DNA of 31,779 nucleotides from Thermoleophilia bacterium (GTDB taxonomy: Bacteria > Actinomycetota > Thermoleophilia > Gaiellales > Gaiellaceae): the NCBI GenBank assembly GCA_025934335.1, contig JAICYG010000005.1, positions 1-31,779 on the forward strand, read 5' to 3'. Position numbers and translations under genes: made by a program. Positions 7,903 to 15,949 of this stretch are shown here, in pieces. A model generated the notes under the pieces. The model had not been told where the DNA came from and made no database searches. It saw only the letters and a program-made list of their open reading frames with translations. The number at the start of each line of letters is the position of its first letter. Positions within the stretch are counted from its first letter, which is position 1.

Positions 7903-8578
7903 CGAGGAGGCCCGGCACGAGCGCCTGCGCCCACGCCGCGGGCCGGTACCAGCGTGGCACGACGATCTCCCGCCGGTCGTGGTCGACGGCGTCGAGGATA
8001 CGTCTCGCTACGAGCTCGGGGCTGGCGATCAGCGGATGCAGCACGCGCGGCCAGCGTGTCCGCTGCGGGAAGCCGGGCGTCTCGACGAAGCCGGGGAGCA
8101 CCGAGTGCACGTGAATCCCTCGCGGCGCGAGCTCGACGGCGAGCGAACGCGAGAGAGCGAGCTGTGCGTGCTTCGACGCCGAGTAGGGCCCGACCGCGAC
8201 GACACCCGCCATCGAGACGACGTTTACGAGGTGCGACCCCCGACCGAGCCCGGGCAGGAACGCCAGGACCGTCCAGACCGAGCCGAGGTAGTTGACGCGG
8301 ACCACCTGCTCGATCCGCTCGGCCGGCGCGCTCAGGTAGGTGCCGCGCGCCCCGACGCCCGCGTTGCAGACGAGCAGGTCGAGCGACGGATGCCGCGCGA
8401 GCACCCGCGCTGCGGCGGCCTCGACCGCCGCACGGTCAGCGACGTCGCACTCCTCGTGCTCGTCGGCCTCCGATCGCGAGCGCGACAGCCCGACGACGAG
8501 CGCCCCGCGGGCCTGCAGCAACCGGACGAGCTCGGCCCCGATCCCCGACGACGCGCCCGTAACGAGGGCTACTTGCAG
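7856..8578 (-). CDS. Short-chain dehydrogenase/reductase
   Basis: A 240-residue classical SDR. The cofactor motif is ALVTGASSGIGAELVRLL, then LVCNAGVGARG, the catalytic Ser in VVSMAGVVAVG, and YSASKHAQLALSRSL with the Tyr/Lys pair; PGFVETPGFP follows. Substrate unknown. The N-terminus is set by homology: the nearest in-frame ATG/GTG/TTG is the ATG at 8677, which would add 33 residues unlike SDR, so I place the start at a CTG (8578), giving MQVALVTG. It overlaps the subtilisin stop by 10 nt, so it is the second gene of that operon. It overlaps the convergent methyltransferase by 47 nt. Confidence 0.87.
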   Translation of the reverse strand: MQVALVTGASSGIGAELVRLLQARGALVVGLSRSRSEADEHEECDVADRAAVEAAAARVLARHPSLDLLVCNAGVGARGTYLSAPAERIEQVVRVNYLGSVWTVLAFLPGLGRGSHLVNVVSMAGVVAVGPYSASKHAQLALSRSLAVELAPRGIHVHSVLPGFVETPGFPQRTRWPRVLHPLIASPELVARRILDAVDHDRREIVVPRWYRPAAWAQALVPGLLATARARTSRRPPHSP

Positions 8579-11500
8579 ACGCGCACGTCGCGGCCCGCCG
8601 ACGCCGTGCGGCCGGCCGCGTCCGTCACCGTCGCGACGAGGTGGTGCTTGCCCTTCTTCAGCTTCGCGGTCTTCCATGGAAGTGAGTAGATACCGGACTG
8701 GCCCGACCTGTCGACGCCGATCCGCTTCCCGTCGACCGTGAAGGCGACCTGCTTCACCTTCTTCGTCGACTCGCCGAGGGCCGTCACCTGGTCGCTCTTC
8801 AGCGTGCACGCGCCCGCAGGCGGCGAGAGCCACGTGACGGTCGGGCCGTTCACCACGGTCAGCTTCGTCTGCTTGAACGTCGTGTTCGGGTAGATCTGGT
8901 CGCCGACCGTGTTGATGTTCTTCGCCTCCTGGTAGTCCGACGCCTGGAGGATGAGCGGTGTCTTGCCGGCCTTGAACGGGGGCGCAGCGGTGGGGATGCC
9001 GAAGATCGCGATGCCGCTCGCGGGGTCGTAGGCGGATGCGCCGACGAGCGCGCGGTTGTAGTTGATGACCAGCGAGAGCGGGTCGACGCCCGACTGCGAG
9101 TCCGCGACCTCGGCGACGATCAAAGGCCGCCCCGCCGTGACGCGCGTCGTCAGGATCCGCACGGTCGGCCCGGTCAGATCGTTCACCCATGCGTTCAGGA
9201 CGTACTTCCCCTTCTGCGGGCGGTTCGTGAACGGGTCGGCGCGCGAGTCGACCGCCACGTAGAACGTCTGCAGCCGTGGGAACTGCACGCCGGCGGCGCC
9301 CACGTCGATGTTCGCGTCGTAGGTGAGCGCGTTCACGTCGGTCGGGATGCCGGCGTAGCCCTGCACGTCGTTCTCGTCCTTCGACCCGAGCACGAACGGG
9401 TCGATCAGCGCGCCGGGCGACGCACCGAGCACCGAGACGCCGAAGTTGACGATCGGCTGGTTCACCTCGTACGAGTAGAGCGTCTCGGCGCCGTCCTCGT
9501 TCATCGGCGTGCCGACGTAGTCCGGCGGCGGCCCGAACGGCTCCGCGGGGCAACAGTAGACGGAGACGCGGTTCGTGCCCTTCGCCGTGTCGCCCGTCTG
9601 GAGCTTCTTGAGCGGCGTCGTCGGTGCGTTCCGCAGCGCGGGGCGCTCGACGAGGAACGCGTAGGGAAGCCGGCGCTGCACGCCGTTCGCGGTCAGGACG
9701 ATGAAGCCGTAGTTCGCGCCGGTGCCCGCGGTCGCGGGTGCGGAGACCGTCACGGGCACGCCCGCGAAGGCGCCGGGTGCGAGCGTCACCGATCCCGGCA
9801 CGGTGATCTGGACGCCGCTCGTCTGTGCCTGCGGCGCGAGCGTCACCGTCCAGGTGCCTGCGCCGTCGCCCGCGTCGGAGACCGTGAAGAGCTGCGAGCG
9901 GCGCTGCGGGCCGGTCGAGACGTCGATCCTCTGGAACGAGAGCGACTGCGGGTCGGTGAAGATCTTCGGATCGTCGGCCGCGAGCACGTTCGCGAGACCG
10001 GAGCCCTCGAGCAGCACGGATGCTTCCTGCGTGCGGGCGGTGTCCTGCCACGCGGGGCCTGCAGTCGACATCAGCGCCGACTTCACCTGTGGCGCGGTCC
10101 AGCCCGGGTGCCGTTGCAGGAGCAGCGCGGCCGCGCCGGCGACGTGCGGCGTCGCCATCGACGTGCCCGCGAAGACGGAGAACGTCGAGCCGGTGGTCGC
10201 GGGCGGGGTGGAGGAGAGGACGTCGAGGCCGGGCGCTGCGATGTCCGGCTTGAGGAACCAGCCGAAGTCGGTCGGCCCGGCGGACGAGAAGCTCGTGATC
10301 ACGCCGCTGCGGCCGGTCTGGATCTCCTGAATCCCCGACGAGGCGCGCACGCGCGCCTGGCCGCCGCTACCCGCCAGGTAGGCACGGAGGTGCTGTCCGT
10401 CGAGGTCGGCGATCATCCCGGCCGGGATCGAGAGCCGGATCGGGATCGCGTTCGCCTCGCCGAAGCGGTTGTCGACGAGGACGATCCCCTTCGCTCCCGC
10501 GAGCCGCGCCCGCTCGGCCTTCGACGCGAACGTGCAGATGCCGCGTGAGACGAGTGCGATCTTGCCGGTGAGCGAGCCCTTCGGCAGCGTTCCGAGCCCG
10601 GTGTTCGGATCGGTCGCCGTGCCGCACAGGTGCGATTCGACCGGCTTCCCGTCGGTCCCCATGATCGAGCTCACGTCGACCATCGTCTGGTCGGTGGTCG
10701 ACCACGCCGCCGGGAGGCGGGCGCCGCCGGCGCCCTGGATCGGGAGCGCCCCGAGCGACGGCGGGCCGCCGACGACCGAGAGCGCGGGCGCGAAGACGTG
10801 CGAGTTCGAGGTGGCGGCGACGGAGATCGCGTCGGGCGCGACACCGGGCGAGCCGGCGGTGCCCAGGCCGAAGTCCTCGCGGTCGTTGCCGGCCGCGATC
10901 ACGGGAACGACGCCCGCGAGCGAGACGTTGTGGATCGTCTCGAACATCGCGTCGTTTGCCGGGTCGGTCTGGGGCCCGCCGCCCGAAAAGTTGATCACGT
11001 TCATGCCGTCGGCGACCGCGGCCTCGAACGCGTGCACGATCTCCGGAGTGTCCGCCTCGTGTCCGAGCGGCGTCGGCACCGTGAAGACGCGGTAGTTGCC
11101 GATCCACGCCTTCGGCGCCACGCCGGCGAGGCCCGCGACGGCCGGATGGTCGGGCCCCGCGGGCGCGTTCGTCCCCTCGTCGCCGGCGGCGATGCCGGAG
11201 ACGTGGGTGCCGTGCGGCTCGGTCGCGTCGAACGCCTTCGTGCTGTTCTTGTCGCGCGGGTACCCGGGGAAGACGCGCGCGACGATCACCTTGGGCGTCG
11301 TCAGCTTGATGTCTCCCTTGGGGAAGCCCGGTGGGTACGAGAAGCCGCTCGGGTTGAGGAAGGGGTTCGTCGGGTCGACGCCCGTGTCGACGACGCCGAT
11401 CTTCACACCCTGGCCCTTGTCGCCCGTCGCCGCCTCCAGGTCGGTTGCGTGGATCACGGACGGGCCGCGGTCCATCGTCGCGAAGTACGCGAGGCTGGGA

Positions 11501-11949
11501 TAGACCTTGGTCACACCCTTGACCCGGAGCAGCGCGGGCAGCCGGCGCGCCGGCAACTGCAGCGCGAAGCCGTCGAGGAGGATCGAATAGCGCTCCTGCA
11601 CCTGCGCGCCCGGAATGGCAGCCCGGACGGCGGCGACCGCCGCCGACTGCGTGCGCTGCAGCTGCGCGACGTACGTGCGCGAGGCGCTCGAGTGGACGTT
11701 GAGCCGCTGCGTGTGCGCTGCCGAGGCGAGTGTCCGCTGCGCGTTCCAGGCAGCGAGCGGCGGCGGCGCGAGCCGTACGATCACGCGGGTCAGACCTCGC
11801 CGCTGCGCGGGCGGGACGTCGATCTGGCCGGCGCGGACCCGCGGGAGGCTCGACTCGCGCGTGTCAGTCCGCAACGGGCCTGCAGCCGCGCTCACCGACG
11901 CGGTCAGGACCACGAAGACCGCCACGGAGAGAGGCAGGGCGCGGCGCAA
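8569..11949 (-). CDS. Large secreted subtilisin-like serine protease (S8) with PA insert
   Basis: A 1126-residue exported protease. The N-terminus is a clean signal peptide (RRALPLSVAVFVVLTASVSA), then an I9-type propeptide (about 54-155). The S8 domain has Asp188 (IGVVDTGVD), His246 (EPHGTHVSGIAAG), oxyanion Asn355 (VIAAGNDRED) and Ser597 (FAGTSMATPHVAGAA). A PA domain is inserted between Asn and Ser (about 420-535, GKIALVSRGICTFASKAERA). The tail holds several beta-sandwich regions (an Fn3-like domain near 640-730, a CHU/Ig-like domain at the end). The start is TTG at 11949; an ATG at 12018 would add 23 residues, cross the inverted repeat and come within 9 nt of fabI. It leads the operon with the SDR. 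Confidence 0.9.
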   Translation of the reverse strand: MRRALPLSVAVFVVLTASVSAAAGPLRTDTRESSLPRVRAGQIDVPPAQRRGLTRVIVRLAPPPLAAWNAQRTLASAAHTQRLNVHSSASRTYVAQLQRTQSAAVAAVRAAIPGAQVQERYSILLDGFALQLPARRLPALLRVKGVTKVYPSLAYFATMDRGPSVIHATDLEAATGDKGQGVKIGVVDTGVDPTNPFLNPSGFSYPPGFPKGDIKLTTPKVIVARVFPGYPRDKNSTKAFDATEPHGTHVSGIAAGDEGTNAPAGPDHPAVAGLAGVAPKAWIGNYRVFTVPTPLGHEADTPEIVHAFEAAVADGMNVINFSGGGPQTDPANDAMFETIHNVSLAGVVPVIAAGNDREDFGLGTAGSPGVAPDAISVAATSNSHVFAPALSVVGGPPSLGALPIQGAGGARLPAAWSTTDQTMVDVSSIMGTDGKPVESHLCGTATDPNTGLGTLPKGSLTGKIALVSRGICTFASKAERARLAGAKGIVLVDNRFGEANAIPIRLSIPAGMIADLDGQHLRAYLAGSGGQARVRASSGIQEIQTGRSGVITSFSSAGPTDFGWFLKPDIAAPGLDVLSSTPPATTGSTFSVFAGTSMATPHVAGAAALLLQRHPGWTAPQVKSALMSTAGPAWQDTARTQEASVLLEGSGLANVLAADDPKIFTDPQSLSFQRIDVSTGPQRRSQLFTVSDAGDGAGTWTVTLAPQAQTSGVQITVPGSVTLAPGAFAGVPVTVSAPATAGTGANYGFIVLTANGVQRRLPYAFLVERPALRNAPTTPLKKLQTGDTAKGTNRVSVYCCPAEPFGPPPDYVGTPMNEDGAETLYSYEVNQPIVNFGVSVLGASPGALIDPFVLGSKDENDVQGYAGIPTDVNALTYDANIDVGAAGVQFPRLQTFYVAVDSRADPFTNRPQKGKYVLNAWVNDLTGPTVRILTTRVTAGRPLIVAEVADSQSGVDPLSLVINYNRALVGASAYDPASGIAIFGIPTAAPPFKAGKTPLILQASDYQEAKNINTVGDQIYPNTTFKQTKLTVVNGPTVTWLSPPAGACTLKSDQVTALGESTKKVKQVAFTVDGKRIGVDRSGQSGIYSLPWKTAKLKKGKHHLVATVTDAAGRTASAGRDVRVCK

Positions 11950-11957
11950 GGCTCCGC

Positions 11958-11963
11958 ACAGTA
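11958..11963 (-). promoter_or_regulatory. Candidate -10 box for the subtilisin gene
   Basis: TACTGT on the minus strand lies 8 nt before the TTG at 11949, fitting TANNNT. If used, the mRNA would begin at or next to the start codon. Weak evidence, because leaderless TTG starts are unusual and GGAG also lies 2 nt before the TTG. Confidence 0.3.
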
Positions 11964-11974
11964 GCCGAACGTTT

Positions 11975-12012
11975 GACGATCGATTCCGGATGCCCTTGAA
12001 AAATCGATCGTC
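11975..12012. promoter_or_regulatory. Perfect 11-bp inverted repeat between subtilisin gene and fabI
   Basis: GACGATCGATT (11975-11985) and AATCGATCGTC (12002-12012) are exact reverse complements around a 16-nt spacer. The repeat lies between the two candidate -10 boxes (11958-11963 and 12013-12018), so its arms would cover both -35 regions. It looks like an operator for a dimeric regulator acting on both promoters. The symmetry is certain; the function is inferred. Confidence 0.55.
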
Positions 12013-12018
12013 TAGCAT
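12013..12018 (+). promoter_or_regulatory. Candidate -10 box for leaderless fabI
   Basis: TAGCAT lies 8 nt before the fabI ATG at 12027, and there is no Shine-Dalgarno sequence in between. TANNNT at this distance is the signature of leaderless actinobacterial transcripts. No clear -35 is seen. Confidence 0.45.
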
Positions 12019-12026
12019 CGTCTGAC

Positions 12027-12797
12027 ATGTTCGACGGCAAACGGGCACTGGTTCTGGGGGTCGCCAACAAGCGGTCGATCGCGTGGGCGATCGCCCGGCA
12101 GCTCGCGGACGGCGGCGCCCGGATCGCCTTCACGTTCCAGGGCGAGCGGATCGAGAAGACCGTGCGCGACCTCGCGGAGTCGGTGTCGAGCCCGCTCGTG
12201 ACGGAGCTCGACGTGCGCGACGACGCTGCGATCGAGCGCGTCTTCGGCGAGGTCGCGGAAGCGTTCGACGGGAAGCTGGACATTCTGGTGCACTCGGTTG
12301 CGTTCGCGGCGGCGGAGGATCTGGAGGGCCGCTTTACCGATACGCCGCGCGACAGGTTCTGGCTGGCGCTCGACATCAGTGCGTACTCGCTCGTCGCGAC
12401 CGCACGGGCGGCGGAGCCGCTGATGGACGCGGCCGGGGGCGGCTCGATCGTGACGATGACGTACCTGGGCGGCGAGCGCGCGGTGCCGCACTACAACGTG
12501 ATGGGTGTCGCCAAGGCGACGCTCGACTCGTCGGTGAAGTACCTCGCCTGGGATCTCGGGCAGAAGAACATCCGCGTGAACGCGATCTCGGCCGGCCCGG
12601 TCCGCACCCTGGCCGCGCGGTCGATCGCCGGGTTCCCGACGATGGAGTCGATCGTCGAGGAGCGCGCGCCGTTGCACCGCCACGTCGGCGCCGACGACGT
12701 TGGCGCCGCCGCGGCGTACCTGCTCTCGGACGCCGCTCGCAACGTGACCGGGACGACGCTCTACGTCGACTCCGGCTTTCACGCCATGGGAATGTGA
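12027..12797 (+). CDS. fabI: Enoyl-[acyl-carrier-protein] reductase (NADH), FabI
   Basis: A 256-residue FabI that reduces the trans-2-enoyl-ACP in the last step of each fatty acid elongation cycle. Residues 1-20 (FDGKRALVLGVANKRSIAWA) carry the FabI-type cofactor loop G-V-A-N-K-R-S-I. The active site is Tyr146 (MTYLGGE), Tyr156 and Lys163 (HYNVMGVAKATLD), the same numbers as in E. coli FabI. SAGPVRTLAA follows as usual. Because of the exact Tyr-x6-Tyr/Lys arrangement it is FabI and not FabG. The GTG of the downstream regulator overlaps the stop. Confidence 0.96.
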   Translation: MFDGKRALVLGVANKRSIAWAIARQLADGGARIAFTFQGERIEKTVRDLAESVSSPLVTELDVRDDAAIERVFGEVAEAFDGKLDILVHSVAFAAAEDLEGRFTDTPRDRFWLALDISAYSLVATARAAEPLMDAAGGGSIVTMTYLGGERAVPHYNVMGVAKATLDSSVKYLAWDLGQKNIRVNAISAGPVRTLAARSIAGFPTMESIVEERAPLHRHVGADDVGAAAAYLLSDAARNVTGTTLYVDSGFHAMGM

Positions 12798-14371
12798 CCG
12801 CGTTGCCGCCCGCGGGGCGGAGGATCGAAGAGCCGATCCGTACCGCCGAGCTCGTGGGTGTGCTCTCGCTGGCCACCGACCTCGGCACCGGGCAGCCGCT
12901 CGAGCACGCGCTGCGCACGGCCGTGCTGGCGGTCCGCCTGGGCGAGCTCGCGGGAGCGTCGGCGGAGGAGCTCGCGGACACCTATTACGTCGCGCTCCTC
13001 CACGCCGCCGGCTGCACGTCGAACAGCCACGAGGCGACGCAGCTGTTCGGCGAGGACATCATGCACCGCGCCGCCTTCTTCCTGATCGACCCCGCCGACC
13101 CCGACCAGGTGCTCGCGTTCTACCGCACCCATCTCGGGCCGGGGAGGCCGACGGAGGTGCGCGAGCGGATGATCGAGGCGGCGCTCTCCGACCCGGCGAG
13201 AGCGCGCGAGTCGTTCGCCGCGATGTGCGAGGTGGCGCAACGGTTCGCGCGCTGGCTCGAGCTCGGCCCGGGAGTCGGGGTAGCGCTCGAATTCGTCTTC
13301 GCGCGCTGGGACGGCAACGGGCCGCCCGGCGGGGTCGGCGGTGACGAGCTGCCGCTGCCGGCGCGTCTCCTGCACATCGCGCGGGACTACTCGCTCTTCC
13401 TCTCCGCCGCAGGCGCCGACGACGCGCGCACGGTACTCGAGCGGCGGGCCGGCGCGGCGTACGACCCGCGCCTGGCCGAGCTGGCCGTGCGGCACTTTCG
13501 CGCTGTGTGCGGGGGGCTCGACGACGCGCGAATGTGGGAGCACGCGCTCGAGAGCGAGCCGTTTCCCCAGGTCACACTCTCCGGAGCAGGCATCGAGGCC
13601 GGCTTCGCCGCCTTCGCTGCGCTCACCGGGCTCAAGTCGCCGTGGTTCCGCGAGCACTCGACCGCGGTTGCCGACCTCGCCGAGGCCGCCGCCTGGCGCC
13701 TGGGCCTGCCGGCGGAGTCCGTTGCGTTCCTGCGCCGCGCCGCGCTCGCGGCGGACCTCGGTCGTGTCGGCGTCTCGAACGCGATCTGGGAGAAGCCGGG
13801 GCCGCTCGGCTTCGGCGAATGGGAGCGCGTGCGGCTGCATCCCTACTTCACGGAGCGCGCGTTCGCCCAGTCGCAGGCTCTCGCCCCGATCGGCCTGCTT
13901 GCAGGCGGCCACCACGAGCGGCTCGACGGGTCGGGCTACCACCGGGGGCTGCACGGATCCGGGCTCGAGCCGGTGGGCCGCATACTCGCCGCCGCGGACT
14001 GCTATACGGCGCTGCGGGCGGTCAGGCCGTACCGGCCGGCGCTCGAGCCCGCCGCCGCCGAGCGGGAGCTGAGGCGTGAGGTCGAGGAGGGGCGGCTCGA
14101 CGCGGCGGCTGTCGACGCGGTGCTCGCTGCGGCGGGTCATCGCGTCCCCAGGCGGCAGCGCGACCTCCCGGCCGGCCTGACGCGGCGAGAGCTGGAGGTG
14201 CTGCTGGCGCTCGTGGTCGGCCACTCGAACCAGGCGATCGCCGACGATCTCGGCATCTCCGCCAAGACCGTCGGGCACCACGTCGAGCACGTCTACCGCA
14301 AGGCCGGCGTCCGCAGCCGCGCCGCCGCGACGGTCTGGGCCTTCGAGCACGATCTCGTCCGCGGGCCGTAG
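12794..14371 (+). CDS. HD-domain protein with C-terminal LuxR helix-turn-helix
   Basis: A 525-residue regulator. An N-terminal HD-like region (about 18-230) contains EHALRTAVLAVRLGELAG and ALLHAAGCTSNS. A second HD-GYP-like region (about 285-440) has His288 in REHSTAVADLAE and His373/374 in GGHHERLDGSGYHRGL. The HD dyad itself is degraded in both (HAAG; AADLGR in place of HDIGK), so phosphodiesterase activity is doubtful. Residues about 458-520 are a LuxR/GerE DNA-binding domain (LTRRELEVLLALVVGHSNQA, ISAKTVGHHVEHVYRKAGV). Starts with GTG overlapping the fabI stop (GTGA). It may sense a ligand and act as a transcription factor. Confidence 0.85.
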   Translation: MTALPPAGRRIEEPIRTAELVGVLSLATDLGTGQPLEHALRTAVLAVRLGELAGASAEELADTYYVALLHAAGCTSNSHEATQLFGEDIMHRAAFFLIDPADPDQVLAFYRTHLGPGRPTEVRERMIEAALSDPARARESFAAMCEVAQRFARWLELGPGVGVALEFVFARWDGNGPPGGVGGDELPLPARLLHIARDYSLFLSAAGADDARTVLERRAGAAYDPRLAELAVRHFRAVCGGLDDARMWEHALESEPFPQVTLSGAGIEAGFAAFAALTGLKSPWFREHSTAVADLAEAAAWRLGLPAESVAFLRRAALAADLGRVGVSNAIWEKPGPLGFGEWERVRLHPYFTERAFAQSQALAPIGLLAGGHHERLDGSGYHRGLHGSGLEPVGRILAAADCYTALRAVRPYRPALEPAAAERELRREVEEGRLDAAAVDAVLAAAGHRVPRRQRDLPAGLTRRELEVLLALVVGHSNQAIADDLGISAKTVGHHVEHVYRKAGVRSRAAATVWAFEHDLVRGP

Positions 14372-14393
14372 GGGCATGGGGCATTCGCCCGAT

Positions 14394-14409
14394 GCGGGCT
14401 GAGGCCCGC
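14394..14409 (+). terminator. Small GC hairpin after the LuxR gene
   Basis: GCGGGC-TGAG-GCCCGC forms a 6-bp stem with a 4-nt loop, 22 nt after the stop at 14371. No U-tract follows, so termination is doubtful. Confidence 0.25.
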
Positions 14410-14431
14410 CGGGCGCAGACTCGTCCTCGAT

Positions 14432-14447
14432 CGCGTCACGTGACGCG
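14432..14447. promoter_or_regulatory. 16-bp perfect palindrome upstream of the 90-residue gene
   Basis: CGCGTCACGTGACGCG is fully self-complementary and lies 21 nt before the ATG at 14469 and 11 nt before its Shine-Dalgarno region. A perfect 16-bp palindrome is a plausible operator core for a dimeric regulator. The neighbouring LuxR protein is one candidate binder; this is unproven. Confidence 0.45.
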
Positions 14448-14468
14448 CAACTCGAGAAGGAGGACGGG

Positions 14469-14741
14469 ATGATCCTGGCAACGACGACGGTCGAGGACAT
14501 CGACCGGTTCGTGGAGATCTACTCGACGACCGGCGCCGAGAAGCGGAAGCTGCACGGCTCGAAGGGCTCGACCGTGTTCCGTGACCCGAACGAGGAAGAC
14601 CGGGTCTGGGCGATCTTCGACTGGGACCTCGACGGCTGGCAGAGCTTCGCCTCCGACCCGGAGGTGCCGCCGATCATGCGGGAGGCGGGGCACAAGGAGA
14701 GGCCGCAGGTGACAGAGCTCGTCGGCCGCTTCGATGCGTAG
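14469..14741 (+). CDS. Small ABM/dimeric alpha-beta-barrel-like protein
   Basis: A 90-residue acidic cytoplasmic protein (MILATTTVEDIDRFVEIYST at the start, VWAIFDWDLDGWQSFASDP in the middle). Length and the strand-helix-strand pattern resemble antibiotic-biosynthesis-monooxygenase-like ferredoxin folds; no catalytic residues can be named. It has the strongest ribosome-binding site in the window, AAGGAGG ending about 6 nt before the ATG. A perfect palindrome precedes it and a strong hairpin follows, so it is probably a single-gene transcript. Confidence 0.8.
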   Translation: MILATTTVEDIDRFVEIYSTTGAEKRKLHGSKGSTVFRDPNEEDRVWAIFDWDLDGWQSFASDPEVPPIMREAGHKERPQVTELVGRFDA

Positions 14742-14765
14742 GCGGCGGCGACGTCGTTCGGGCGA

Positions 14766-14801
14766 CGGGGCTGCGCCGGCCTGGGAGCCGGCGCAGCCCC
14801 G
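14766..14801 (+). terminator. Strong 15-bp hairpin, probable terminator
   Basis: CGGGGCTGCGCCGGC pairs perfectly with GCCGGCGCAGCCCCG around a 6-nt loop (CTGGGA), 24 nt after the stop at 14741. Only a short T run (GGGTTTG) follows, as is common in GC-rich genomes. It may also serve the cyclase gene from the other side, although that stop is 86 nt away. Confidence 0.6.
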
Positions 14802-14887
14802 CCCGGGTTTGCGCCGTGAGCCGCGGCGTCGGCGTCGCCCTGTTCCGGGGCTCTCGGACCCGACGAGCCACGACGCGTGAGACGTGA

Positions 14888-15949
14888 TTAGACCCTCTCG
14901 GGGACGAGCGCGTCGACCGGCACCGAGTAGACCGTCACCGGCGCCGTCTTCCCCTTCATCTCCAGCTCGCCCTGTGCCTCGACCGGGATGTCGTCTCCGA
15001 GGCCGCGCCGGGTGTTCTCGTCGATCAGGATCGGGCGTTCGAGCACCTTCGTCTGCGACTCGAGCCGCGCCGCCACGTTGACGGTGTCCCCGACGCAGGT
15101 GTAGGTCGCGCGGTGCGCGGTGCCGGTGTAACCCGCGATCACGTTGCCCGACGCGACACCGACGCCGATCCGGATCTGCACCTTGCCCTGCGTGGCCTGC
15201 TCCTCGTTGAACAGCCCGATCATCGCGACCATCTGGCGCGCCGCGAGCACCGCCCGCCGGCGGTGGTCCTCGCGCGGGACCGGCGCGCCGAAGATCGCCA
15301 TCAGCCCGTCGCCGACCATCTGGTTGACGACGCCGCCCTCGCCGCCGATCGCGTCCATCATCAGCGTGTAGTAGTCGTTCAGCAGCTCAATCGTCTCGGC
15401 GGGCTCTCGCGCCTCGGCGATCGTCGTGAACGAGCGGATGTCGCAGAACATCGCGGACGCCTCCACGTGCTTGCCGCCGAGCGAGAAGCCCGAAGCCAGC
15501 AGTTCCTCCGCGACCTCCCTGGTGGCGAACTTGCTGATCAGCTCGCGCTGCTGGTCGCGGAGCCGCTTCTTCTCGAGGCTCGCGTTGATGCGGGCGTTCA
15601 GCAGCACCGCGTTGATCGGCTTGTTCAGGTAGTCCTCGGCGCCCATCTCGACGCACTTGACGACGCTGTCGAGCTCGTCGAGGGCGGACGTCATGATCAC
15701 GGGGAGGTCGCGGAGCTGCGGGTCGGCCTTCAGCTCGGCCAGGACCTGGTAGCCGTCGAGCTCGGGCATCAGGACGTCGAGCAGGAGCAGGTCGAACTGC
15801 CGGCTGCGCAGGAGCTCGAGCGCCTCGCGGCCGTGCTCGGCGAAGATCACGGTGTGCCCCTGCTGCTCGAGGCCGCGGGCGAGGAGGAGCCGGTTCACGC
15901 GGTTGTCGTCCGCGAGCAGGATCGTGCCGGGTGGCGTGCCGGCGCTCAC
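14888..15949 (-). CDS. Response regulator with class III adenylate/guanylate cyclase domain
   Basis: A 353-residue protein. Residues 9-130 are a receiver domain (ILLADDNRVNRLLLARGLE, phosphoacceptor Asp58 in LLLLDVLMPELDG, Lys in YLNKPI). Residues about 160-340 are a class III cyclase. Metal-binding Asp170 (MFCDIRSFT) and Asp214 (NQMVGDGLMAIFGAP) are present, as are the transition-state Asn and Arg in GDTVNVAARLE. The base-selecting lysine of adenylate cyclases (the K of D-K-F-I-G-D) is Gln210 here, so the product (cAMP or other) is uncertain. Starts with GTG inside GTGA shared with the hybrid kinase stop, so it is surely its partner. Confidence 0.92.
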   Translation of the reverse strand: MSAGTPPGTILLADDNRVNRLLLARGLEQQGHTVIFAEHGREALELLRSRQFDLLLLDVLMPELDGYQVLAELKADPQLRDLPVIMTSALDELDSVVKCVEMGAEDYLNKPINAVLLNARINASLEKKRLRDQQRELISKFATREVAEELLASGFSLGGKHVEASAMFCDIRSFTTIAEAREPAETIELLNDYYTLMMDAIGGEGGVVNQMVGDGLMAIFGAPVPREDHRRRAVLAARQMVAMIGLFNEEQATQGKVQIRIGVGVASGNVIAGYTGTAHRATYTCVGDTVNVAARLESQTKVLERPILIDENTRRGLGDDIPVEAQGELEMKGKTAPVTVYSVPVDALVPERV

